Shown here: positions 1 to 9,616 of the stretch, piece after piece | Layout of the letters: each line of letters opens with the position of its first letter | Position numbering within the stretch: the stretch's first letter is position 1 | From: a bacterium | GTDB taxonomy: Bacteria; Electryoneota; Electryoneia; Electryoneales; Electryoneaceae | NCBI GenBank assembly: GCA_028278125.1 | Contig: JANQEY010000062.1 | Coordinates: 1-59,848, forward strand | Reading direction: 5' to 3' | DNA length: 59,848 bases | The notes under the pieces: model-generated | The model's input: the letters and a program-made list of their open reading frames with translations, nothing else | What the model was told of the DNA's origin: nothing | The model's database searches: none | Position numbers and translations under genes: made by a program

Positions 1-2
1 AT

Positions 3-3000
3 ACAAGCGTCTGGTTCTACTGGCACAACTATAACATCCTCGGTGATCCTGCCCTCAATATCAGGCGTGAAATTCCCCTTGATATAACCGCGGACTACAA
101 TACAACCTTGCCCGGCAATACAACCTATTATCCTGTAGACATTACTGATCAAGATGAACAACCCATAGAGGGCGCCAGGGTTGTACTGACAAACAGCAGC
201 CTCGATATCCTTGGAAGTACCCTGTCAGACGAAAACGGCAGCGCAATTATCAATATGATTGATCCAATCCTGGACAATGAAATAGATATTACAATCACCC
301 GCGCCGACATAATGCCACATTATCAGTCGCTGACGGTTACACCTGATGAAGGACTGACGCTTATAAGTTTTGAGCTGCTGGAGGACGGCGTTGCTCAGGA
401 TAATAATGATGATGGAGTTATAAATCCCGGTGAACAGGTGGTGGTTTCCGCAACGTTTGAAGTGGAAGAAGCCGGGGGTGTTTCAGATCTTGAGGCAAAC
501 CTCTCGCTTCCCGGTGGTGGCGCTGAAATAGTCGAAGCATCGCAGGTTTTCGGTGACGTTGATTTTGGCAACCAGGTGCTGGTTAACTCTTTAAGCCTGG
601 TTCTTGATAGTGATCTTGAAAACGAAGAACAGCTGGAATTTCTTCTCTCTTTTACGGGCACTGGATATTCCCAGGAGCATTACTTTGTATTCTCAGAGGT
701 ATCGGCTCCTGTGTTTTCAATTGAAAACACAACTGCCGGCGGCTCTTTAGGCCCCGGCGACACATCAGAACTTTCAATTTTAATCAGGAATTCACATCCA
801 AGCCTGCCAAGTGGTGAAGTTTCCGGTTCTCTTGTTTCCAACAGTCAGTATCTAACGATCACTGATCCTGAAGGAAGCTGGGCCAATGTACCGGCGGGTG
901 GAATTGCCAACACTGCTGACGATTTCGAAGTACGTATTGCCGGTGACTGTTACCCCGGGCACGAAGCAAACGCGACCCTGGTTTTAACCACTGAAGACGG
1001 ATACACCTCTATTCATAGCCTGGCAATCGTTGCAGATGGATGGGACGACATTACAACACCCACAGGACCCGGCGGTCCGGGTTACTATCTTTTCGAAGAC
1101 ATTGACCAGGGATACGGTCTTGATACCGTTTATGCTTATGAATCACTTGATGATATTGGCGACGACGTTGGCATCATAGATGATGGCAACAACGACGACA
1201 TGTCGGTTACAATTGATCTCCCATTCGAATTCACGTATTGGGACTCTACGTATGACCAGGTTTCGATCAGTTCAAACGGCTGGTTCGCCTTTGGTGAAAC
1301 GGAACATTATTTCTTCCGTAACTGGCCAATTCCCTCGGCCCTGTCACCCCACGCCGGGATAATGGTTTTCTGGGAGGATTTAGCACATTGGAACGGAAGG
1401 GTATATACTTACCACAACCAGGAGGAAGGTTGGTTTGGTATAGAGTGGCACGACTTTACTATTACTACCTCTAATGGTGAACCGGGAAGGTCAGGGCCTC
1501 TTTTCTTCCAGGCAAGATTGCTTGATCCCGATGTGCATACCCCACGTGGCGGGCAGGGTATAATAGTCATGATGTACGATGAGATCACAAATAACGACAG
1601 CGATGACAATTTAGCCACAATAGGCATAATCAGCCCCGATGGCCAGGAGGGAATCCAGTATGAATTTAACGACGTCCAGGATCCTACGGCTGAAGGTGTT
1701 CATGATGGGTTGCAGATCACGGTAGCTGTAGGCCGGGTTGGCCCACCAAATCTCATTTTATCACCACCGGTAATCCAGTTCTCGGCGGAAACAAACCAGC
1801 CGCTTGCAACCTCGATAATCGCCAGCAATACCGGGGGAGAGCCCGTTGAATATGAACTCTGGGCAGAAGGAATCTGGCCGGAGTGGGAGCTTGTTCCGGG
1901 CGGTGGGGCAGAACCGGACTTTACTAGTCCCGATGACTGGCAGGGTGGAGGCGAGCTGGACAGTATCGGCGGTCCTGACGATTATGGTTATATCTATTAC
2001 GATTCTGATGAAAGAATCGGCCCCGCGTTTAACTGGATTAACATCGCTCTGCCTCAAAATGAAGTTGGATTAGTCGCAGGTGAAAGCCCACGGGTTTCCC
2101 CGGGATATGGGCTCCCGTTTGATTTCCCCTTCTACGGTGAAACTTATGATATGCTCTGGATATCAGAATCCGGATACCTGACTTTTATTGATCCCTTAGC
2201 GGGCGATCCAAGCAACAGCCGTCTACCAGATGAAAATGCTCCTCTTGCGGGAATTTTCCCGTTCTGGGATGATATTGGATTTGAGTCCGATGATGCGATG
2301 ATTTATGTAAGTTCGTTTACCGATTCGGTCGTGGTAACCTGGCAAGAACTTAACCACATGGTTTGGAATAATGACGATGGTCCATACACATTCCAGGTCC
2401 TGTTAACCTCAGACGGGGCAATTCATTTCCAGTATCATGGCATGAATCCCAGCTTCCAGAGCAGCACTATCGGAATCCAGGACGCCACCGGCGAGGTTGG
2501 ATTGGGTATTAAATACAACCTGTTTGATGAATACAATCTTCATGATGACATGTCAATCCGTATTGCCCCACCTGCTAAATGGTTCGACCTCAGCAGGTAC
2601 AGCGGACGGATTAACCCGGATCAACAACAAACGATAAATGTTACTGGAAGCTCGGAGGGATTTAGTGCCGGACGTTATTTCGCCAGGGTTGTCGCTTACA
2701 GTACCACCCTGGAAGATTTCCGGATAATCCCGGCAACACTGGTCGTTTACGATGGTAATCCCGGCGGAATTCCACGTTTTGATGAAATTCCCGGAGAATC
2801 GATCTGGCCGGGTGAAGAGTTTACTCCCTTGTACCTAGATCCTTACGTATTCGATCCGGACGATGGCGATAGTGACCTGACCTGGACAATTTACGGCGAT
2901 CCATTCTTCAACATGGAAATAGGCGAGGGAAATGTTTTACAGCCTTCGATACCGCCCGATTGGGAAGGAAGCTCGTCTATTACATTCAGGGCAACCGACC

Positions 3001-3611
3001 AGGATATGAATTACAGGGAAATCGAAGTAGAATATTCAACGTTTGGAGAAAATGATTCTCCCCGATTCGACATTGTTTCGCCCGACTTCCATCAAGCCAT
3101 TGAACCCGGCAGCGAAATAAACCTTTCGGTTCAAGCTTCAGATCCTGAAGAGGATGAGGTCACTTATGCCTGGCATTTCCAGGAACAGCTTATCAGTACA
3201 ACCTCCGAAGCAACTGTTACACTTGATGATATTGGCGCCGATTCCATATATGTTGTCGCGTCTGACGGCCTGCTTGAAAACAATCACACGTGGTGGTTCT
3301 ATGTGGGCGAAATAGATGCTGTTAACCAGGATATTAACGGATTACCGGTTGAATATTCTCTTAACCATGTTTATCCGAACCCGTTCAACTCGCGATTAAC
3401 CATAACATACTCGCTTCCGCAAACTTCGGATGTCGAGATCAACATTTACAACCTGCTCGGCCAGACGGTTTCCAGGTATAACCTGGCGGATATTCGACCT
3501 GGCAAACATAAATTCAACATTGAAGGAAAGAACTGGGCGAGCGGTCTCTATTTCGTCGGATGGGAAGCGGGGGGCGTAAAGCAATTTAAAAAAGCGATTC
3601 TCCTTAAATAA
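3..3611 (+). CDS. C-terminal part of a gingipain-like (peptidase C25) secreted protein with type IX-like sorting domain; 5' truncated by window edge
   Basis: The frame is open from base 3, so the N-terminus and the catalytic part lie outside the window. The first visible residues contain NILGDPALN, which resembles the end of the C25 (gingipain) catalytic domain. An Ig-like domain follows, with an 'EGARVVL' strand typical of the C25 C-terminal domain. Two similar beta-sandwich domains come next, each with an 'F.fy...yd...iS..Gw..F' pattern (about bases 1080-1700 and 1960-2570). An Ig/cadherin-like stretch precedes the last 90 residues. These contain VYPNPFNS and a FlgD-like Ig fold ending in KKAILLK, as in type IX secretion substrates. 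The protein is probably exported across the outer membrane and retained at the surface or released. Whether the peptidase is active cannot be judged. A TTG at 108 is only an internal codon. Confidence 0.8.
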   Translation, partial: TSVWFYWHNYNILGDPALNIRREIPLDITADYNTTLPGNTTYYPVDITDQDEQPIEGARVVLTNSSLDILGSTLSDENGSAIINMIDPILDNEIDITITRADIMPHYQSLTVTPDEGLTLISFELLEDGVAQDNNDDGVINPGEQVVVSATFEVEEAGGVSDLEANLSLPGGGAEIVEASQVFGDVDFGNQVLVNSLSLVLDSDLENEEQLEFLLSFTGTGYSQEHYFVFSEVSAPVFSIENTTAGGSLGPGDTSELSILIRNSHPSLPSGEVSGSLVSNSQYLTITDPEGSWANVPAGGIANTADDFEVRIAGDCYPGHEANATLVLTTEDGYTSIHSLAIVADGWDDITTPTGPGGPGYYLFEDIDQGYGLDTVYAYESLDDIGDDVGIIDDGNNDDMSVTIDLPFEFTYWDSTYDQVSISSNGWFAFGETEHYFFRNWPIPSALSPHAGIMVFWEDLAHWNGRVYTYHNQEEGWFGIEWHDFTITTSNGEPGRSGPLFFQARLLDPDVHTPRGGQGIIVMMYDEITNNDSDDNLATIGIISPDGQEGIQYEFNDVQDPTAEGVHDGLQITVAVGRVGPPNLILSPPVIQFSAETNQPLATSIIASNTGGEPVEYELWAEGIWPEWELVPGGGAEPDFTSPDDWQGGGELDSIGGPDDYGYIYYDSDERIGPAFNWINIALPQNEVGLVAGESPRVSPGYGLPFDFPFYGETYDMLWISESGYLTFIDPLAGDPSNSRLPDENAPLAGIFPFWDDIGFESDDAMIYVSSFTDSVVVTWQELNHMVWNNDDGPYTFQVLLTSDGAIHFQYHGMNPSFQSSTIGIQDATGEVGLGIKYNLFDEYNLHDDMSIRIAPPAKWFDLSRYSGRINPDQQQTINVTGSSEGFSAGRYFARVVAYSTTLEDFRIIPATLVVYDGNPGGIPRFDEIPGESIWPGEEFTPLYLDPYVFDPDDGDSDLTWTIYGDPFFNMEIGEGNVLQPSIPPDWEGSSSITFRATDQDMNYREIEVEYSTFGENDSPRFDIVSPDFHQAIEPGSEINLSVQASDPEEDEVTYAWHFQEQLISTTSEATVTLDDIGADSIYVVASDGLLENNHTWWFYVGEIDAVNQDINGLPVEYSLNHVYPNPFNSRLTITYSLPQTSDVEINIYNLLGQTVSRYNLADIRPGKHKFNIEGKNWASGLYFVGWEAGGVKQFKKAILLK

Positions 3612-3809
3612 TAGTGCATGTAGAGAATAGTCTATAAACACCTAATGTTGTTGATTTTTTGCATTCTGACTATTCCGAATGGTGGTTTAAGGGGGAACGA
3701 ATACGCCAATTTTCAGGTATAATTCTGAAATATCACTCCAACCGGTCGAGTTACCCTTGTCATCTCTTCGCCATTTAATAAAATTACAGGTGTTTGAATA
3801 GTTGTTGAT

Positions 3810-3816
3810 GGAGGAG
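3810..3816 (+). promoter_or_regulatory. Shine-Dalgarno GGAGGAG that selects a TTG start
   Basis: A near-perfect GGAGGAG lies six bases before an in-frame TTG at 3823. The in-frame ATG at 3808 overlaps the motif itself and has no ribosome-binding site of its own. TTG 3823 is therefore the better start of the propeller protein. It places the basic residues and the hydrophobic signal segment near the N-terminus. Confidence 0.6.
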
Positions 3817-3822
3817 CATCAA

Positions 3823-5364
3823 TTGTTTCCTAAAAGACTGTTTAATATACGTTTAAAGAGTAGTCGTTATTTCTCTATTTTGGTTCTCGTTATATTTCTT
3901 TTCATATCTTTTCTCGCTGCAGATTTCTCCCTGGCTCGCGATCGGTTTGAGGAGGGAGACTGGATTGCCTGGGGAGATACAAGGAAAGTTTATGATATTG
4001 AGGTTGGGCGAAACTACATTTTTTTCGGAACAAAGGCGGGTGTTCTTCGCTGGGATCGTCAAACCGAAGAATGGTTATACCCCTGGTATACTGTCCCGGG
4101 ATACCTGGATAAGGCTATTCTTCTTACAGGCTGCACCCGGGTACACGAGGATCCGCTTACTCTCGACTTGTATATCAAATCCTGGAAAGAATGGTATTTC
4201 CGAGACAACGGAACAGAAAAATGGGAAATCATTGACTCTCCACCCGGCACCGCCATGGATCGTATAAAACAAAAGGAAAACAATCCTGCAACCCCAGGCT
4301 ACGGGATGATATTTCCGCCTCATTACGGCATAACACAGGATAAGGAGCTCGAATATTACCATCTTCGCTGGCCGTTTACAGTAGGTGAAAATGACACTCG
4401 CAACCGTAATTTCTTCGCCTGGGAAAATTTCGGCGTTGGGATTGTTCCAAGCTATACCGCAACTCTCGAATTGTATCCGGGGGGGCCCGGGCGTTCTACA
4501 GCGATAGGAGTTAACGAAGACGTTATTGTTTGTGCTTCGGAGTTGAACAGGGAAAACGGTGTTTTATATACCAGGGACAGGAGCTCCGACCGCTGGGAAA
4601 TCTTTCATCCTGATATCGAATGGGGATTGGAACCGGGTAAAGTGAACAGGGTCAGTATATCTGAAAAAGGCACAATCTGGCTGGCGACCACCGAAGGGGC
4701 AATGGTGCGTCACAGAAACAGTTGGCGACATATACGTCGGCAGGAGGGGCTTCCGCGCAACGTTGTAAATGATATTCTCGCTGTTGGAGAATACGCCTGG
4801 GCTGCCACAAGAAACGGATTGGTTTATATTGACGAAAGATCCGGGACGGTGCTGAAACCAAACGAACGACTTGATCCTGTTCCATATAATCACGCTTTTT
4901 CACGTCTCGCAGCTGACGGCGATACAATCTGGGCTGCCGGCACAGGACGCCTGTATCATAACACCCCCGAAGCGGGGTGGAGGGCTGATATTGTCGCCCC
5001 TACTATCGGGGCAGCGACATATCCAAAAGCCTTGTTTGCTAAGGATGGAATTTTAGCCATTGGTGATCGTATGGGTTTTGCCTGGCGAGATACTGACGGC
5101 AAATGGCACGAGCTATTCTCGTCACGATGGAACGACGGTGAAGTTCTTTCTATTACAAGGCACCAGGGAATATTCTGGCTGGGTACAGATGTTGGGTTGG
5201 TAAAATACAACCCTTCAAACGGAAAGATATACCGTTTCACACAGTCAGATGGCCTGGCAGGAAAGAAAGTTTTTGAAGTAATCCCTGAAGGTGACTGGTT
5301 GTGGCTGGGGACAAACAAAGCTCTTGTGCGATTCAAGTGGAATGTTCCGGAGAGGATCGATTAA
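3823..5364 (+). CDS. Secreted beta-propeller protein (two-component-regulator-propeller-like repeats)
   Basis: About 513 residues from TTG 3823, chosen because GGAGGAG sits six bases upstream. The N-terminus has basic residues and then a long hydrophobic run (FSILVLVIFLFISFLAADFSLA), which is a signal peptide or anchor. The rest contains repeated blade-like strands such as 'IWLATTEGAMVRH', 'AWAATRNGLVYID', 'IWAAGTGRLYHN', 'FWLGTDVGLVKYN' and 'LWLGTNKALVRFK'. This is the W.GT..GL..y pattern of the periplasmic sensor propellers found in hybrid two-component systems. No histidine kinase or other output domain follows, so it is probably a free periplasmic or surface protein. The next gene starts directly after its stop codon, suggesting co-transcription. 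The ligand is unknown. Confidence 0.7.
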   Translation: MFPKRLFNIRLKSSRYFSILVLVIFLFISFLAADFSLARDRFEEGDWIAWGDTRKVYDIEVGRNYIFFGTKAGVLRWDRQTEEWLYPWYTVPGYLDKAILLTGCTRVHEDPLTLDLYIKSWKEWYFRDNGTEKWEIIDSPPGTAMDRIKQKENNPATPGYGMIFPPHYGITQDKELEYYHLRWPFTVGENDTRNRNFFAWENFGVGIVPSYTATLELYPGGPGRSTAIGVNEDVIVCASELNRENGVLYTRDRSSDRWEIFHPDIEWGLEPGKVNRVSISEKGTIWLATTEGAMVRHRNSWRHIRRQEGLPRNVVNDILAVGEYAWAATRNGLVYIDERSGTVLKPNERLDPVPYNHAFSRLAADGDTIWAAGTGRLYHNTPEAGWRADIVAPTIGAATYPKALFAKDGILAIGDRMGFAWRDTDGKWHELFSSRWNDGEVLSITRHQGIFWLGTDVGLVKYNPSNGKIYRFTQSDGLAGKKVFEVIPEGDWLWLGTNKALVRFKWNVPERID

Positions 5365-6501
5365 TTGCTGTTTCAAATCTCTATTCCAATCCGTTCTCAC
5401 GAGGAGACCCCTGTTTCTTTTAAGTTTGACAACATTACCAGCTTACGGATAATCGCAACCTTATGTTTCATATTATTGCTTGTTTCCTCGTCGTATTCCA
5501 ATCCGTTTTTACCCCCCGACTCGCTGTTGCTTCATTATGCGCGTACTGCAATTATAGCGGAATATGACTCTGCAAGGACGGATATAGTTAATTATCGCAA
5601 CACATTAGATGAAAACTCCTGGACAGAAGACTGGGCTGACCTGCTGGAGGTTTCTCTTGCGCTTGCCGAGTGGGCTGATTACGGCGATTCTCTCCGCCTG
5701 GCGCCATACAATCGTTTACACGACAAATGCCTCGCATCATTCTTAATACACCTTGAAAACTCTTCCGGACCGCAGGATTCGGCAGCCTCGTTTTTTGCCC
5801 TCGGAACACTTGAGGGCCTGGAAAGCACCAGGCTCGAGGCCAGCGGTAGTTCCTTCTCCGCCCTGGGGCACGCAAGGCGTAGCGCAAAATATCTTCGTGA
5901 ATCATATTTCCTGGATAGTACCCTTGTGGATGCGGCACTTGGTTTTTCACTCTATGACTACTGGTCAAGCCGGGTGCTGAGGGCAATAACCTGGACGCCC
6001 CTAAAAAAAGACAAGCGCAAAGAAGCAATAGCTCGCATGAAACACGTTTCCGATAATGGCCATTACGCTCGTTACCTTGCCGGTGTTTATCTTGCCTGGG
6101 TAAACATCGAAGAAGATCGTTATATTGAAGCCGCGTCCATTGCCGACTCGTTGTTGCTTTTGATTGGTGAATCCAGGGCACTGCTCGAACCGGCAGGAAA
6201 AGCCTATTATCTTGCTGAAGATTGGATTTATGCCCGGGATCGTTACCAAAGGCTTGTCGATTCTATTCGTAATGCCGATGTTTTTAATCCGGTCAAAGAG
6301 ATTGGCGCCCTGAACCGTCTTGGTCACATAGCAAAGGCTCAACAGGACTGGGACGCCGTTATCAAATATGCCGAAAGGGCTCAGTCCCTGGCGCTGAATG
6401 AAGAACAGCAGAAACGCAAAAAAGACGACCTCAAGCGCCTCGCGAAACTCCGGGAAAAAGCTCTCGAAAACATACAGGGCGAAAACGAAACAGACAGGTA
6501 G
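5365..6501 (+). CDS. Exported helical-repeat (TPR-like) protein of unknown function
   Basis: 378 residues. The TTG start immediately follows the previous stop, and GGAGAGG lies nine bases upstream inside the preceding gene. A hydrophobic segment at about residues 28-45 (SLRIIATLCFILLLVSSSYS) suggests a signal peptide or membrane anchor preceded by an unusually long N-terminal stretch. The remainder is alpha-helical with TPR-like pairs, for example 'AGKAYYLAEDWIYARDRYQRLVD' and 'LGHIAKAQQDWDAVIKYAERAQ'. The C-terminus is a charged Lys/Arg/Glu helix. No catalytic motif was seen. The tight coupling to the propeller gene suggests a joint role at the envelope, but that is inference from position only. 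Confidence 0.6.
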   Translation: MLFQISIPIRSHEETPVSFKFDNITSLRIIATLCFILLLVSSSYSNPFLPPDSLLLHYARTAIIAEYDSARTDIVNYRNTLDENSWTEDWADLLEVSLALAEWADYGDSLRLAPYNRLHDKCLASFLIHLENSSGPQDSAASFFALGTLEGLESTRLEASGSSFSALGHARRSAKYLRESYFLDSTLVDAALGFSLYDYWSSRVLRAITWTPLKKDKRKEAIARMKHVSDNGHYARYLAGVYLAWVNIEEDRYIEAASIADSLLLLIGESRALLEPAGKAYYLAEDWIYARDRYQRLVDSIRNADVFNPVKEIGALNRLGHIAKAQQDWDAVIKYAERAQSLALNEEQQKRKKDDLKRLAKLREKALENIQGENETDR

Positions 6502-6505
6502 ATGT

Positions 6506-7957
6506 GTGCAGCCTCTCGCCACCCCAGAAAAACTGCTGGAATCGATCGGTTCCCATGCACGTGATTTCGGTGTAAAGGTATATGCCGTTGGAGGATATAT
6601 CCGCGACAGACTGCTGGGGTTGCCCTTTAACGACGAGATAGATCTGTCTGTGGTCGGTGATGGGCCAGGATTCGCTAAATATGTCGCAAAAAAAATCGAC
6701 TCTACGCAAAAGGTGCAAATATACCAGCGATTTGGTACAGCCCGTGTGCAAGCGGGTAACATCCAGCTGGAATTTGCCACTTCTCGGCGGGAGAGCTATA
6801 GCGAAGACTCCAGGAATCCGGAAGTTGAGCCTGCACCATTTGAACAGGACCTCGCCAGGCGTGACTTTACGGTTAACGCCCTGGCTGTTGATCTCGATAG
6901 CACAGACAAGATTATCGACCTCTTTGACGGTTTAGACGACCTCGAAAACAAGATAATAAGAACCCCGCTTGATCCTGAAAAAACCTTCGCTGATGATCCC
7001 CTGAGGATTCTGAGGGCGATCAGGTTTTCAGTACGCCTCTCGTTCGACATTCACCCTCAAACCTGGAGTGCTTTAAAACAGGAATCCGGTCGCCTGAATA
7101 TTGTCGCACGGGAAAGGATTAACGACGAGTTTTTCAAGATCCTGGTCATTTACCCACCATCCCGCGGTCTTACCCTGCTGCACGATAGTGGTGTTCTAGA
7201 GACAATATTTCCCGAGATAGCCAGCCTTGCCGGTGTCGAACAAAAAGGGAAGCACCACCATAAGGATGTTTTACGGCATACATTCCAGGTAATCGATTCT
7301 CTTGCCAGCAGGACGGAAAATATCAGGCTTGTATTTGCTGCTCTTGTCCATGACATCGGAAAACCCCGCACTAAATTTTATGACGAAAACGACGGTTGGA
7401 CATTCCATGGCCATGAGCACGTTGGAGAACGTATTGTGCGTAAGATGGGTAAATCTTATCTCCTGGGCGACGAACTGACACAATACGCGAGCAAGCTTGT
7501 TCGTCTCCATATGCGTCCCATTAACCTTAATGACAGCGATGTGACAGATTCGGCGATCAGACGCCTTGTTGTCCAGGCTGGTGACCAGATTGACGATCTT
7601 TTAACCCTCTGCCGGGCGGATATTACCAGTTCTAATCCCAGGAAAGTTAAAAAGTATCTTGCTGATTTTGATCATATGGTTGAACGGATGAAGGAGGTGG
7701 AGGAGAAGGACCGCCTCCGCTCATTCCAGTCTCCCATAAGAGGCGCGGAAATAATGGAGCGCACAGGACTTTCAGAGGGACCCCGTGTGGGTTTGATCAA
7801 GGCGCTAATTGAAGAAGAAATACTCGACGGAAACATTCCCAACAGCACTGACGGTGCAAATTCCATATTTGACTCGATCGTAAAAAAGGTTATTAATCAG
7901 CCGGACAAAGATGTTTTAGTACAACTTCGCGAGATAATGCGGTTGCGGAACTCCTGA
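6506..7957 (+). CDS. cca: CCA-adding enzyme / poly(A) polymerase family tRNA nucleotidyltransferase with HD domain
   Basis: The protein adds or repairs the CCA end of tRNAs, or is a related poly(A) polymerase. The start is placed at GTG 6506, just after the upstream stop. An ATG at 6398 would add 36 Ser/Lys/Arg-rich residues read out of frame from the neighbouring gene. With GTG the protein has 483 residues. The class II nucleotidyltransferase head shows YAVGGYIRDRLLG (about 23-35), the metal-binding EID (about 44), RRDFTVNAL (about 118) and DPLRILRAIRFS. The C-terminal HD domain has HHHKDVLRH and VHDIGKP, so a phosphohydrolase activity is possible. The nucleotide preference (CCA, A only or poly(A)) cannot be decided from the sequence. 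Confidence 0.85.
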   Translation: MQPLATPEKLLESIGSHARDFGVKVYAVGGYIRDRLLGLPFNDEIDLSVVGDGPGFAKYVAKKIDSTQKVQIYQRFGTARVQAGNIQLEFATSRRESYSEDSRNPEVEPAPFEQDLARRDFTVNALAVDLDSTDKIIDLFDGLDDLENKIIRTPLDPEKTFADDPLRILRAIRFSVRLSFDIHPQTWSALKQESGRLNIVARERINDEFFKILVIYPPSRGLTLLHDSGVLETIFPEIASLAGVEQKGKHHHKDVLRHTFQVIDSLASRTENIRLVFAALVHDIGKPRTKFYDENDGWTFHGHEHVGERIVRKMGKSYLLGDELTQYASKLVRLHMRPINLNDSDVTDSAIRRLVVQAGDQIDDLLTLCRADITSSNPRKVKKYLADFDHMVERMKEVEEKDRLRSFQSPIRGAEIMERTGLSEGPRVGLIKALIEEEILDGNIPNSTDGANSIFDSIVKKVINQPDKDVLVQLREIMRLRNS

Positions 7958-7976
7958 TACACTCACCCAATGAAAA

Positions 7977-8000
7977 AACCCCGCACTCGAGTACGGGGTT
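7977..8000 (-). terminator. Intrinsic terminator for the minus-strand regulator gene
   Basis: A near-perfect palindrome (AACCCCG..ACTCGAGT..CGGGGTT with one G-T type mismatch) lies between two converging genes. On the minus strand the stem is followed by a T-run (the As at 7973-7978), as expected of a Rho-independent terminator for the gene ending at 8024. On the plus strand the tail is poor. Confidence 0.8.
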
Positions 8001-8023
8001 ATCAAATCTATAATAAATTGTGT

Positions 8024-9616
8024 CTATTCAGACTGCTCCGCCTGGGCAGCAAGTTCACGCATTTTACGCTTATACTTCCGCCCGGTTTCAATGCCATACC
8101 TGTGCAGTTTATTAATCAGCGCCTGGCGGCTTAAACCAAGCTGATCGGCGGTTGTAGACTGGTTGTGCTTGTTCTTCTCCAGGGAATCGATAATCAGGCG
8201 TTTTTCAATACGGGCGACTCTCTGCTTCAACGTACCCTCGCCTGGATCGGTAACGACCGGTTGTTTTTGACCAACCAGGTATGGGTTTAAGGAAGCTGCA
8301 CCAATAACACCCCTCTTGTCCGGGGTCCTCAGAACTGCATGGCGTATCTCCTTCTCCAGCTCTGAAAGGTTTTCCTTCCATTCCCATGATCCAAGATAGT
8401 CGTAGACATCAGCCTGGACACCGGCCAGCTTTTTGCCAAACATCGAGGACGATTTTTCCATGAAATAATGCACCAGCACCGGTAAGTCGTCGAGGCGGTC
8501 ACGAAGAGGTGGAACCAGGATCGGGTAAAGTCCCATTTTCAGGTGCAGGGATTTATCGAGTTTCTTTGCAGACACTAATTTTTTCGGATCACCTGTCGTA
8601 GACAACACTAGACGAATGTCTGTATTGTATGGTTTTTTACCATTGGCCGGTTTAGCTTTACCCGTTTCAATGGCTTTAACAAGTTCAGCCTGTACATTAT
8701 TGGGAATATTCTCGACATTTTCGATGTAAAGTGTACCGCCATTTGCGTCTTTCAGCGCACCTTTACGAGCTTTTTTACCTGCCTTGGCTGTTTCTCCAAA
8801 GAGAACGCCGGCAATAATACTGTCGGGAACATCGTTAGCTGAGATCCTCACAAATGGTTTTTTCTTTCGGCCGCTTCTATTGTGCAGTTCTTCTGCCAGC
8901 AGGTCCTTCCGAACACCCTGTTCACCTATCAAGGTGACGGGAATGTCTAATCCTGCAACCAGTTCAATCGCCCGTTGAACACGCTGGATTGCTTCGCTTG
9001 TTCCCAGGAGACCGTCCTTTGCGGCTTTCTTCTCCAGTTTGTTCAAGAGTGATTCGTTCTGGATTTCCAGGCGCCTGAGGGCTCTTTTAAACCCAATCAC
9101 TCCGCCAAGTATATTTCCAATAACCAATGCGTCGTCTTTAGTAACACCTTTAAGGCTGAGCCTGCCCTGTTTTTTCGAGCCGAGGTAGATAACTCCCGTA
9201 CATTCTCCACCAGATGAAAGCGGAACCAGGAACACCTCTTTTGTCATATTCCTTCTAACACTTTTTCTTGCAGCCAGTTTCTGGACATTTTTTACCCTTG
9301 AAGCGATAATTACACTTTCAGGATCGTTCGGGTGATCACTCGCGAATTGTGCAAATATACGCATATCCTGGCTAAGCATTTCTTCGATTTCACCAAACGA
9401 TGATACGGCTTTCAGGCCACCGGTTGTACTCTCAAAATCAAATAATATTCCGTGATCCCCACCATACATATTGTTTGCTGCTTTTAATAGGACATCTTCA
9501 AGGTTTTCATTTTCCCTGGCTGCTGCCAGAGCGTCATTCAAACTGAAGAGAAAATCACCATCAACTGACTTTTCTTGCTGGCGGCCTTTTTTCCCTCTCT
9601 CTGGACTCATTTTCAA
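8024..9616 (-). CDS. GAF - degenerate AAA+ (sigma-54 activator-like) - Fis-type HTH protein
   Basis: 530 residues in the layout of a bacterial enhancer-binding protein. A GAF-like sensor covers about residues 35-175, a coiled linker follows, the AAA+-like domain covers about 200-430, and a Fis-type helix-turn-helix (TADQLGLSRQALINKLHRYGI) lies near the C-terminus. The ATPase motifs are damaged. Walker A reads GEQGVRKD instead of GE.GTGKE (about 231-238). The GAFTGA loop that contacts sigma-54 is replaced by a Lys/Ala-rich stretch. Walker B reads TLYIENVE instead of TLFLDE. The fold around these motifs is retained, and PPLRDRLDDLP is clear. It is probably a DNA-binding protein that no longer hydrolyses ATP or activates sigma-54. 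It reads away from dnaA, co-directionally with replication leaving the origin. Confidence 0.8.
   Translation of the reverse strand: MKMSPERGKKGRQQEKSVDGDFLFSLNDALAAARENENLEDVLLKAANNMYGGDHGILFDFESTTGGLKAVSSFGEIEEMLSQDMRIFAQFASDHPNDPESVIIASRVKNVQKLAARKSVRRNMTKEVFLVPLSSGGECTGVIYLGSKKQGRLSLKGVTKDDALVIGNILGGVIGFKRALRRLEIQNESLLNKLEKKAAKDGLLGTSEAIQRVQRAIELVAGLDIPVTLIGEQGVRKDLLAEELHNRSGRKKKPFVRISANDVPDSIIAGVLFGETAKAGKKARKGALKDANGGTLYIENVENIPNNVQAELVKAIETGKAKPANGKKPYNTDIRLVLSTTGDPKKLVSAKKLDKSLHLKMGLYPILVPPLRDRLDDLPVLVHYFMEKSSSMFGKKLAGVQADVYDYLGSWEWKENLSELEKEIRHAVLRTPDKRGVIGAASLNPYLVGQKQPVVTDPGEGTLKQRVARIEKRLIIDSLEKNKHNQSTTADQLGLSRQALINKLHRYGIETGRKYKRKMRELAAQAEQSE

Noticed and set aside
3625..3675. Inverted repeat GAATAGTC...GACTATTC after the C25 gene as a terminator
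   Set aside because: The 35-base loop and lack of a T-run after the second arm make it an unlikely terminator.
5588..6780. Long minus-strand ORFs (197 and 259 codons) opposite the TPR-like and CCA genes
   Set aside because: They are antisense shadows of genes with clear protein-family motifs on the plus strand.
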